In this document: positions 1 to 5,198 of the stretch, one piece after another | Numbering within the stretch: the stretch's first letter is position 1 | Layout: each line of letters opens with the position of its first letter | Origin: CAYMLQ01 sp964390795 | GTDB taxonomy: Bacteria > Verrucomicrobiota > Kiritimatiellia > RFP12 > UBA1067 | Direction: 5' to 3' | DNA length: 5,555 nt | Assembly: GCA_964390795.1 (NCBI GenBank) | Contig: CAYMLQ010000374.1 | Coordinates: forward strand, 1 to 5,555 | The notes under the pieces: generated by a model | The model's input: only the letters and a program-made list of their open reading frames with translations | Database searches by the model: none | Told to the model about the DNA's origin: nothing | Program-made: the position numbers and the translations under genes

Positions 1-1
1 T

Positions 2-1402
2 GGCTTTGCCGCCACCGCGAGTGGCTTGTTCGCGCAAACGGCGAAGCTGTCCGTCCTCGGCAAGGTCGCCCCGCGCGACTCGCTCGCTATCGACGCGTCG
101 CCGTTGTCGGTCGGGTTCGAGACGCTCGACCGCAAGATGTTCGACCCGGAGCGCACCTATCCGCATCTCGCCCGCCTCGGCGTGAAGTGGGCGCGCGTCC
201 ACACCGGCTGGTGCCGCACGGAGCTTAAGCGCGGCGAGTATGACTTTGCGTGGCTAGACGCCGTCGTAGACCGACTGCTGAAGATCGGCATCCAGCCGTG
301 GTTCTGTGTCGGCTTCGGCAACCGGCTCTACACGCCCGAGGCGCCGTTTGAGTCCGCCGTGGGCTGGGTGCCAACGCGCACCGAGGAGGGGCGGCGCGCG
401 TGGCTGCGTTACGTCGGCGCGCTCGCCGAGCACTACCGAGGGCGCGTCCGGCATTTTGAGATTTGGAACGAGCCGCAGGGGAAAAGTTTCTGGCAGCCGG
501 AAGAGCCCGGCGCGGCGAAATACGTCGAGTTGGTCAAGCTCACCGTCCCCGCCATCCGCGAGCGCCTGCCCGACGCGGTCATCATCGGCGGCGCGGTCGC
601 CGGGATGGACACGAAGTTCTTTCAAGCCTGCATGGAGTGCGGTCTCGGCGAGCACATCCAGAAGGCGTCGTTCCACTCCTACCGGCCGTTGCCGGAGCAC
701 AACTACGAGGCCGACGTCCGCCAGTGGCGCGCGATCATCGCCAAGCACAAGCCCGGCATCGCGCTCTGGCACGGCGAGGTTGGAGCGGCGTCGCAGCCCG
801 GCGGCGCGGGCGGGCGTGCCAACTACGCGTGGACCGAGCAACGCCAGGCCAAATTCATGTTGCGCCGCTTCCTCTCCGACCTGCGCATGGAGATCGAACG
901 GGTCTCGTACTTTCACACCGTGGATCTCGTGAACTACTTCGGCAGCGAAGGCCCCAGCGGCAAGACCAACTTCAAGGGCCTGCTGCGCGGCGCCGACTAC
1001 ACCCCCAAGCCCGCCTACTTCGCCTACCAATGCCTCTGCGCCCTCTTCGACGCCCAGACCGTCCGCGCCGACCTGCCGATGAGTTTCGCGCCGGTCGCGG
1101 GTGCCGAGTCGGTGAAGACCGACGAGATCGTCTTCGCCGGCTTCGCCCGTACCGGCAAGGCGATGCACGTCTATTGGCACCCCTGCGGCCATGAGATGGA
1201 GCGTCCCGACGAGCGCATCAGCCTCACGCTCGCCACGCGTCCCGACGCGCGTCTGCTCCAGCCCGTTCTCGTGGATCCGCTCACGTCCACCGTCTATCAA
1301 CTCGATGGCGCAGAGCCTCACGGTGACAGGTGGGCCATTGCCGACGCACCGCTGGCCGATCATCCGCTTATCGTGACCGACCGCGCGGTGGCGCTGGGGT
1401 GA
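2..1402 (+). CDS. Glycoside hydrolase, clan GH-A TIM barrel (GH39-like), 5'-partial
   Basis: The frame is open from base 2 with no stop before TGA at 1400-1402, so the true start lies left of the window. The TTG at 26 has no ribosome binding site and is probably internal. The visible start reads GFAATASGLFAQTAKL, like the end of a signal peptide, so an exported enzyme is likely. Counting from the TTG codon, a (beta/alpha)8 barrel spans about residues 25-345. HFEIWNEPQG carries the probable acid/base Glu149 in the clan GH-A NEP motif. LWHGEVG carries the probable nucleophile Glu251. The KPAYFAYQCL segment at about 328-337 is typical of barrel ends in GH39-type enzymes. A beta-rich tail at about 365-458 resembles the C-terminal sandwich of these proteins. 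Role: retaining hydrolysis of a plant- or polysaccharide-derived glycoside; the substrate cannot be read from the sequence. It converges on the redox operon with 47 bp between stop codons and appears unrelated to it. A GH5-like or other GH-A family is the alternative. Confidence 0.85.
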   Translation, partial: GFAATASGLFAQTAKLSVLGKVAPRDSLAIDASPLSVGFETLDRKMFDPERTYPHLARLGVKWARVHTGWCRTELKRGEYDFAWLDAVVDRLLKIGIQPWFCVGFGNRLYTPEAPFESAVGWVPTRTEEGRRAWLRYVGALAEHYRGRVRHFEIWNEPQGKSFWQPEEPGAAKYVELVKLTVPAIRERLPDAVIIGGAVAGMDTKFFQACMECGLGEHIQKASFHSYRPLPEHNYEADVRQWRAIIAKHKPGIALWHGEVGAASQPGGAGGRANYAWTEQRQAKFMLRRFLSDLRMEIERVSYFHTVDLVNYFGSEGPSGKTNFKGLLRGADYTPKPAYFAYQCLCALFDAQTVRADLPMSFAPVAGAESVKTDEIVFAGFARTGKAMHVYWHPCGHEMERPDERISLTLATRPDARLLQPVLVDPLTSTVYQLDGAEPHGDRWAIADAPLADHPLIVTDRAVALG

Positions 1403-1449
1403 GAGCCCGTGCCGCGCCTCACTCGTCCACCCTTCCTGTATCCACCCCC

Positions 1450-2151
1450 TTACCGCGCCGTGTAGAGCAGATACAGCCCGCCCAGCAGAACCAGCACGCC
1501 GCAGACCTTCTTCAGGATCACCGCGCCCCTCGACTTCTCGTTCCAGTTCAGGTAGTTCTGCACCGCCTCGCTGAACGTCCCGGCCAGCACGATCACGCCG
1601 CAGTGCCCCACGCCGTAGAGCACCAGCAGCAAGACGCCGTAGACCAGATTCGTAGAGGCCAGCCGGAAGGTCACGCCCAGCATCGGCGCCATGTAGGCGA
1701 AGGTGCATGGCCCCAGCGCCACGCCGAAAACCAGCCCCAGCACGAACGCCGCCAGCATGCCCTTGCTCTTGATACCCGGTTGCGCCGCGCTGGGCAACGG
1801 CAGGTTGATCACGCCGAGCAGATAGAGCCCGACCGCGAAGAAGATCACGGCCACACCATAATTGCCCCAGCGCCCGACATCGCCCATCATCCGGCCCGCC
1901 GCCGCCGTGACCGCCCCGATCACGCCGATGGTGATGAGGATACCCAGTGAGAAGAGCAGCGAGATCGTGAACGCCCGCCGCGTGGTCATCTTGCCCTGTT
2001 GGTCGATGAACCCCACGATCAGCGGGATGCTCGCCAGATGGCAGGGGCTCAGCACGATGCTCAGGATGCCCCAGGCCACCGCCGCCGTCATCGCGATCGC
2101 GGGCGTGCCCTCCACCGCATGGGTCAACCCAGCAAACAAATCACTCAACAT
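1450..2151 (-). CDS. CcdA/DsbD-family membrane thiol protein, ArsG-like
   Basis: A 233-aa hydrophobic protein with about six membrane segments (roughly residues 18-45, 60-85, 97-116, 131-158, 167-190 and 211-231). Two Cys in mirrored contexts, LSPCHLASIP (Cys37) and LGPCTFAYMAP (Cys149), match the CcdA/DsbD core. In that core the pair moves electrons from cytoplasmic thioredoxin to the outer face of the membrane. Cys184 and Cys217 are extra. The start is ATG at 2151, with AAAGGA 7 nt upstream (2159-2164). It is the last gene of the operon, 166 bp after the anchored thioredoxin, its likely redox partner. The LSPCHLASIPLIVGFI signature and the neighbouring permease, thioredoxins and ArsR recall ArsG. 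NCBI-style annotation describes ArsG as an aromatic aminobenzylarsenical efflux permease, and it acts with ArsE/ArsF in nitroarsenical resistance. CcdA-family membership is firm; the ArsG role is inference. A general cytochrome c maturation role is less likely, as no ccm or res genes are nearby. Confidence 0.85.
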   Translation of the reverse strand: MLSDLFAGLTHAVEGTPAIAMTAAVAWGILSIVLSPCHLASIPLIVGFIDQQGKMTTRRAFTISLLFSLGILITIGVIGAVTAAAGRMMGDVGRWGNYGVAVIFFAVGLYLLGVINLPLPSAAQPGIKSKGMLAAFVLGLVFGVALGPCTFAYMAPMLGVTFRLASTNLVYGVLLLVLYGVGHCGVIVLAGTFSEAVQNYLNWNEKSRGAVILKKVCGVLVLLGGLYLLYTAR

Positions 2152-2177
2152 TTTCGAATCCTTTCATGCAGCGAGAC

Positions 2178-2217
2178 GGGAATGATGGAAGACTGGAATG
2201 GTGGAATAGTGGACTCT
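2178..2217. repeat. Octamer-phased repeat, TGGAATGN class, left arm of spacer 1
   Basis: Five units of exactly 8 nt follow each other: GGGAATGA (2178), TGGAAGAC (2186), TGGAATGG (2194), TGGAATAG (2202) and TGGACTCT (2210). Bases 2179-2192 are the perfect 14-nt inverse of 2311-2324, so this block and the one beside the thioredoxin stop face each other across the spacer. The block lies just upstream of the ribosome binding site of the CcdA-like gene. It is non-coding in every plausible frame. Confidence 0.75.
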
Positions 2218-2252
2218 TGAGGATCCCGTTTGCCGCAATCCGTTCTCAGACA

Positions 2253-2268
2253 CTCCGCGCCTCCGCGT
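2253..2268. repeat. Tandem octamer CTCCGCGN, two copies
   Basis: CTCCGCGC (2253-2260) is followed directly by CTCCGCGT (2261-2268) and then TTAACCACC-like sequence. This is an 8-nt period again but with a consensus unrelated to the TGGAATGN blocks on either side. It lies in the loop between the two inverted arms of spacer 1. Confidence 0.55.
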
Positions 2269-2291
2269 TAACCACCAGCGCAGTTTCAAGT

Positions 2292-2326
2292 TTCCAGTCT
2301 CCTTGTGCATTCTTCCATCATTCCTC
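2292..2326. repeat. Octamer-phased repeat, right arm of spacer 1, overlapping a stop codon
   Basis: TCTTCCATCATTCC (2311-2324) is the exact inverse of 2179-2192, and TTCCAGTCT (2292-2300) is the exact inverse of 2190-2198. On the - strand the block reads GGAATGATGG. Its TGA is the stop codon of the CIPC thioredoxin gene (2318-2320), so the last codons of that gene lie inside the repeat. Confidence 0.7.
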
Positions 2327-2740
2327 TCTCACCCCCACGCCCAGCTCCTTCCACTTGCCGAGGATGTCCTCCTTGGAGAAGAAGCCCTCATGGCGGAACA
2401 GCTCCTTGCCGTCCGCACTGAAGAAAATCTGCGTGGGAATCAGATTGATCGTGTACTGCGCTTTAGCGGCTTCGTTTTCCCATACGTCGATGAACTCGGT
2501 CTTGAACGTCCCTGCGTAATTCGCCATCAGGTCGTCCAGAATCGGCTTCATCGCCTTGCAGGGAATGCACTTCCCCGCGCCTAGATCGACCAGCCGCGGC
2601 AGCGCCTTGGATTGAGCCGCCCCCACGCCCGCCGGCGCCGCCGACCCGGCCGGCTCCGCCTTCTTCCCTTGCTTCAGGTACAGTATGGCCGCAGCCGCTA
2701 CGACGACCGCCCCGATAATCGCCACGTTCTTCACATTCAT
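2318..2740 (-). CDS. Membrane-anchored thioredoxin-fold protein (CIPC active site)
   Basis: A 140-aa protein. An N-terminal signal anchor (hydrophobic residues 5-22, a single Lys before it, no obvious cleavage site or lipobox) is followed by an Ala/Gly/Pro-rich linker (about 29-46) and a thioredoxin domain (about 48-135). The active site is GKCIPCKAMKP with Cys58 and Cys61; the usual Trp before the first Cys is replaced by Lys. The cis-Pro loop is present as LIPTQIFF (Pro102). The domain should lie outside the cytoplasmic membrane, where the CcdA-like protein encoded next could keep it reduced. The start is ATG at 2740, with AGGAG 8 nt upstream (2749-2753). It follows the CPKC gene by 124 bp of repeat-bearing spacer. 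It could deliver electrons to a periplasmic or membrane substrate of the locus. It may stand in for the ArsF-type protein of arsEFG loci, but I do not see enough to call it ArsF. Confidence 0.9.
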   Translation of the reverse strand: MNVKNVAIIGAVVVAAAAILYLKQGKKAEPAGSAAPAGVGAAQSKALPRLVDLGAGKCIPCKAMKPILDDLMANYAGTFKTEFIDVWENEAAKAQYTINLIPTQIFFSADGKELFRHEGFFSKEDILGKWKELGVGVREE

Positions 2741-2774
2741 CGCACAAACTCCTGATTAAAGATACTCGGAAAAG

Positions 2775-2806
2775 GGGAATGGTTGAATACTGGAATGTTG
2801 GGGGAG
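2775..2806. repeat. Octamer-phased repeat, left arm of spacer 2
   Basis: Four consecutive 8-nt units: GGGAATGG (2775), TTGAATAC (2783), TGGAATGT (2791) and TGGGGGAG (2799). Bases 2787-2801 are the inverse of 2846-2860 with one mismatch in 15. This is the same consensus class as the blocks in spacer 1. Confidence 0.7.
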
Positions 2807-2832
2807 AAAGAGCCGAACCGAACCGCTCGTTC

Positions 2833-2880
2833 ACATGCCATCATTCCAACCTTCCAGTATGCCATCATTCCAAGTATTTC
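2833..2880. repeat. Octamer-phased repeat, right arm of spacer 2, overlapping a stop codon
   Basis: Six 8-nt units in phase: ACATGCCA (2833), TCATTCCA (2841), ACCTTCCA (2849), GTATGCCA (2857), TCATTCCA (2865) and AGTATTTC (2873). TCATTCCA occurs twice, 24 nt apart. The copy at 2865 supplies the TGA stop of the CPKC gene (2865-2867) and encodes its last residues. Bases 2846-2860 can pair with 2787-2801 across a loop of 44 nt. Confidence 0.75.
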
Positions 2881-3095
2881 CTGATATCATCCGCGCTCAG
2901 CACCTTGCCGACGCTCTTGACCACGCCGTCCACCGCCAGGGCGGGTGTGATCATCACACCCATCTTCATGATGTCCGCGATCTGGTCAACCTTTTCGACC
3001 GTCGCCTCGACCCCCGCAGCCTTGACCGCCGCCTCCGCGTTGGCCATCAGCGTCTTGCACTTCGGGCAACCTGTGCCCAGAATTTGGATTCGCAT
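2865..3095 (-). CDS. Small thioredoxin-like redox-active disulfide protein (CPKC; TM0996/MTH895-type)
   Basis: A 76-aa one-domain protein with no signal peptide, hence cytoplasmic. The redox site GTGCPKCK lies at the end of the first strand (Cys10, Cys13), and the cis-Pro motif VMITPALAV is at about 48-56 (Pro51). Its length and layout fit the small glutaredoxin-like 'redox-active disulfide protein 2' family, which commonly sits beside COG0701 permeases and ArsR regulators. The start is ATG at 3095, with AAGGAG 6 nt upstream (3102-3107). Only 15 nt separate it from the permease stop, so the two are surely co-transcribed. A role in reducing or handing a thiol-bound substrate to the permease is inference. 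It is a candidate ArsE-like component if the locus handles aromatic arsenicals. The family call is firm. Confidence 0.92.
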   Translation of the reverse strand: MRIQILGTGCPKCKTLMANAEAAVKAAGVEATVEKVDQIADIMKMGVMITPALAVDGVVKSVGKVLSADDIRKYLE

Positions 3096-3110
3096 GTTGA
3101 ACTCCTTTAT

Positions 3111-4382
3111 TCACATCATTCCAAAAAAGAACCCCACCAGCGTCGCCAGTAAAACCACCAGCGACACGAACGCCACCGTCTTTTTCAGCCCCAGCACACT
3201 GTTGATGACCAGCATGCTCGGCAGGCTCAGCGCCGCGGGACCCTTGCCCATCCCCGCCCCCATGAGCCCCTGGATGATCGGCACCTCCGTCAGCGTCGCG
3301 AAGTACATGAACGCGCCCGCGAACGAGGCGAGGAAGTTCGCCCGCAGCGAGTTACCTCCAACCGCCTTGGAAATCCACTCCGAAGGGATCATGCCCTCTT
3401 GTCCCACGCGGCCCAGCAGGAAGCCCGCCACGACCACGCCGATCAGCAGCAAAGGTAGGATCTGCTTCGCGAAGGTCCAGGACGAGTCGAACCACTGACC
3501 TCCCTCGCCCTTGTCCGTCGCCGTCAGCCACGCCAGCCCCAGCGACCCGACCGTGAAGGCCGCCAGCGGGTTGCCAGACGTGCCCAGCGCCGTCAGCGCG
3601 GTCGCGGCCGCCACGAGGCCGACCTTCCACAAGCGCATCCTGAACCAGGCCACCAGCATCACGCCGAGGCCCGCCGCGCAGGCCGCCGTGAGTATCCACT
3701 TGACCTTGAACAGCGTGGCCCAAACCCCCTCGGGGTTCTGCGGCTTGCCGAAATTCGCAAATACCAAAATGAGAACCATCGAGGCGAAATAGAGCGACGT
3801 CTGCCACAGCGGACGCCCGCCCTCCTCCTCGGGAAACTGCATCGCCGCCGCAGCCTTCTCGGCCTCCTCGCGCCGGAACAGCAGGTGCATCGCGTAACCG
3901 ACCACCACGCTGAACACCACCGCTCCGACCGCCCGCGCGATGCCCAGCTCCGGCCCCAGTATCCGCGCGGTCATGATCATCGCCAGCACGTTGATGGCCG
4001 GACCCGAGTAGAGGAACGCGCACGCCGGCCCCAGACCCGCACCCATGCGGTAAATGCCCGTGAAAAGCGGCAGGATTGTGCAGGAACAGACCGCCAGGAT
4101 ACTGCCCGACACAGCGGCCACGCCGTAGGCCACCAGCTTGTTGGCCTTGGGTCCGAGATACTTCATCACCGCCGCCTGGCTCACGAACACGCCGATTGCG
4201 CCCGCGATGAAAAACGCCGGGATCAGGCAGAGCAGCACGTGCTCCTGCGCGTACCACCTCACCAGATGCGCCGCCTCCAGCAGCGCGTGGTCAAACCGCG
4301 CGACGCCCACCGGCAGATAGAAGCAGGCCAAGAAGCCCGCCACGATCCACGCCAGCTTCTTCCACTCGCTTTTCCAGTCCAT
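3111..4382 (-). CDS. UPF0718/COG0701-family permease (ArsP-related exporter)
   Basis: A 423-aa polytopic membrane protein with about ten hydrophobic segments. They fall into two halves (about residues 11-170 and 195-421) joined by a charged Glu/Arg/Lys-rich cytoplasmic loop at about 170-190. The signature SGSILAVCSCTILPLFTGIY (Cys99, Cys101) and the nearby LYSGPAINVLAM are characteristic of the 'permease' family DUF318/COG0701. This family includes the trivalent organoarsenical exporter ArsP. The second half carries the related TLTEVPIIQGLMGAGMGKGP. The CSC pair is a plausible site for a thiophilic ion. The start is ATG at 4382, with AAAAGG 8 nt upstream. The gene is second in the operon, 105 bp after arsR across a hairpin-forming spacer, and 15 bp before the CPKC gene. 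It ends GGA ATG ATG TGA. Export of an arsenical or other soft metal or metalloid is the best guess; the substrate is not shown by the sequence. Confidence 0.88.
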   Translation of the reverse strand: MDWKSEWKKLAWIVAGFLACFYLPVGVARFDHALLEAAHLVRWYAQEHVLLCLIPAFFIAGAIGVFVSQAAVMKYLGPKANKLVAYGVAAVSGSILAVCSCTILPLFTGIYRMGAGLGPACAFLYSGPAINVLAMIMTARILGPELGIARAVGAVVFSVVVGYAMHLLFRREEAEKAAAAMQFPEEEGGRPLWQTSLYFASMVLILVFANFGKPQNPEGVWATLFKVKWILTAACAAGLGVMLVAWFRMRLWKVGLVAAATALTALGTSGNPLAAFTVGSLGLAWLTATDKGEGGQWFDSSWTFAKQILPLLLIGVVVAGFLLGRVGQEGMIPSEWISKAVGGNSLRANFLASFAGAFMYFATLTEVPIIQGLMGAGMGKGPAALSLPSMLVINSVLGLKKTVAFVSLVVLLATLVGFFFGMM

Positions 4383-4393
4383 GATTATAGCCT

Positions 4394-4482
4394 TTTAGCA
4401 GTTTAGCGGTTTAGGCTGTTAGGCGTAGAGGCCACTCGATAGGTAGGCAATTTCATCTGCCTAACAGCCTACAGCCTAAACA
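4394..4482. repeat. Octamer-phased inverted repeat between arsR and permease (spacer 3)
   Basis: The left block has 8-nt units TTTAGCAG (4394), TTTAGCGG (4402), TTTAGGCT (4410) and GTTAGGCG (4418). The right block repeats GCCTA at 4459, 4467 and 4474, with 8- and 7-nt spacing. TAGGCTGTTAGGC (4412-4424) is the perfect 13-nt inverse of 4459-4471, with a 34-nt loop. A second register pairs 4409-4419 with 4471-4481 over 11 nt, so two mutually exclusive stems are possible. The element would lie in the operon transcript between arsR and the permease ribosome binding site. No U-tract follows the stem, so it is not a standard terminator. Confidence 0.75.
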
Positions 4483-4487
4483 CCTTC

Positions 4488-4781
4488 TCACTCTCCCTTG
4501 ATCACCGCCTCCACGCAGTGCATGAAATTCAGCACGCACGGAACCTTCAGCGAATAGAACACCTGTTTGCCGCGCTTGTCGTCGGCCACAACGGACGCGT
4601 TCTTCAACACCAGCAGGTGCTTTGAGACCGTCGAGAAATCCAGCTCGAGCCCGTCCACCAGCTCGCAGACGCAGCGCTCGCCGATGGCAAGCTGTTCAAC
4701 CATCCACAGCCGGGCCGGGTGGGCCAGCGCCTTGAGCACCTTGGTCTTCGCCGCCAAAACTGATTTTTCTTTGCTGTTCAC
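4488..4781 (-). CDS. ArsR/SmtB-family transcriptional repressor
   Basis: A 97-aa winged-helix protein read from GTG at 4781. KALAHPARLWMVEQL (about 17-31) is the classic ArsR opening helix. GERCVCELVDGL (about 35-45) carries Cys37 and Cys39 in the ELCVCDL-type metal-site position. FSTVSKHLLVLK (49-60) is the DNA-recognition helix. The wing reads DKRGKQVFYSL (68-78). A second Cys pair, Cys82 and Cys89, lies near the C terminus. The reading frame can be extended to a TTG at 4838, but that codon is itself the -35 box of the promoter, so I reject the longer form. The GTG has GAGG only 3 nt upstream, a tight spacing, so the exact start is the weakest part of the call. By family behaviour it would repress its own operon and release DNA when the Cys bind As(III), Sb(III), Cd(II) or a similar ligand. 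The inducer is not known from sequence. Confidence 0.88.
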   Translation of the reverse strand: MNSKEKSVLAAKTKVLKALAHPARLWMVEQLAIGERCVCELVDGLELDFSTVSKHLLVLKNASVVADDKRGKQVFYSLKVPCVLNFMHCVEAVIKGE

Positions 4782-4808
4782 AGGCCTCGTTTCGTTTTGT
4801 TGCTTGGC

Positions 4809-4838
4809 ATAATAACCAAATGTTAACCAGCCCGTCAA
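4809..4838 (-). promoter_or_regulatory. Sigma70-type promoter of the arsR-led operon
   Basis: On the - strand TTGACG (4838-4833) is followed by an 18-bp spacer and TATTAT (4814-4809). Five of six bases match the -35 consensus TTGACA and five of six the -10 consensus TATAAT. Transcription would start near 4802, about 20 nt before the GTG of arsR. No other convincing promoter is seen ahead of the downstream genes, so this probably drives all five. Confidence 0.65.
4813..4825. promoter_or_regulatory. Candidate ArsR operator (TAAC-N5-GTTA)
   Basis: The dyad TAAC CAAAT GTTA lies between the -35 and -10 boxes, overlapping the first base pairs of the -10, where a bound repressor would block polymerase. 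The arms are only 4 bp, so chance is possible. It is called from its position more than from its strength. On the - strand GGTTA is also repeated directly at an 11-bp spacing, about one helical turn. Confidence 0.3.
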
Positions 4839-4923
4839 CCCGATAAGGTGACGGATAAGGAGTACGTCTATTTAACGGGCGGGGACAACCATTCTCCAAG
4901 TCGCTTCGCACACGATACGCGCT

Positions 4924-5191
4924 TCAGTCGCGCCCTAACGGCTCGTCGTGCTTGACATCGGAGTGGTGTGGATCGACCTCATGGGCCGAGGCATGAATCG
5001 GCACGATCTGGTCATCGTCGCCGTGGATGATGAGGGTCGGCACGTCGAACGACTTGAGGTCTTCGGTGAAGTCCGTCTCGGAAAAGGCTTGGATGCATGA
5101 GCGGCCAGCCATGGCTGAAGACGACGGGCGCTCCAGATCCCCAGTCCTTGTAGAAAAGGGTGGTGCCGTCTTGGGTGGTGATCGTGCTCAT
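4924..5191 (-). pseudogene. Haloperoxidase-like alpha/beta hydrolase, internally deleted and frameshifted
   Basis: ATG at 5191, with GGAG 10 nt upstream, opens a good match to non-heme chloroperoxidases: MSTITTQDGTTLFYKDWGSG and then PVVFSHGWPL, the strand and oxyanion loop. At about 5099-5097 the frame changes and the sequence jumps to CIQAFSETDFTEDLKSFDVP and then HGDDDQIVPI, which belongs near the C-terminal third of the same family. About 160 residues are missing by comparison with the usual length of about 275. The lost part includes the nucleophile elbow (GHSTGG-type Ser). Homology stops at about 4984 (HASA), and an unrelated tail runs to TGA at 4924-4926, so the C-terminal catalytic His is lost too. 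The catalytic Asp region remains. The product cannot be an active hydrolase. The two halves retain clear family consensus, so the loss looks recent. Confidence 0.75.
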
Positions 5192-5198
5192 TGTGGCT

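Noticed and set aside
1399..1422. Possible terminator hairpin GTGAG / CTCAC between the convergent genes
   Set aside because: The stem is only 5 bp, overlaps the glycosidase stop codon and has no U-tract.
254..1708. A 484-codon open frame on the - strand opposite the glycosidase and the end of the CcdA-like gene
   Set aside because: It covers two well-supported genes, has an Arg/Gly/Leu/Val-biased composition typical of antisense frames in GC-rich DNA, and shows no recognisable motif.
2178..2880. CRISPR array
   Set aside because: The units are contiguous 8-mers without spacers of 25-40 nt, and the copies vary; no cas-like genes are present.
2779..3498. Ser/Thr-rich + strand frame over spacer 2, the CPKC gene and the permease end
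   Set aside because: It is antisense to two solid genes and has no ribosome binding site or recognisable domain.
4384..4389. Perfect TATAAT on the - strand just before the permease ATG
   Set aside because: Transcription would begin inside the gene's first codons, and no -35-like sequence stands 16-18 bp upstream (AAACCG there).
3352..4406. Long frames overlapping the permease on both strands (3352-4257 - and 3885-4406 +)
   Set aside because: They are shadow frames of the permease gene, whose membrane segments and CSC signature are convincing.
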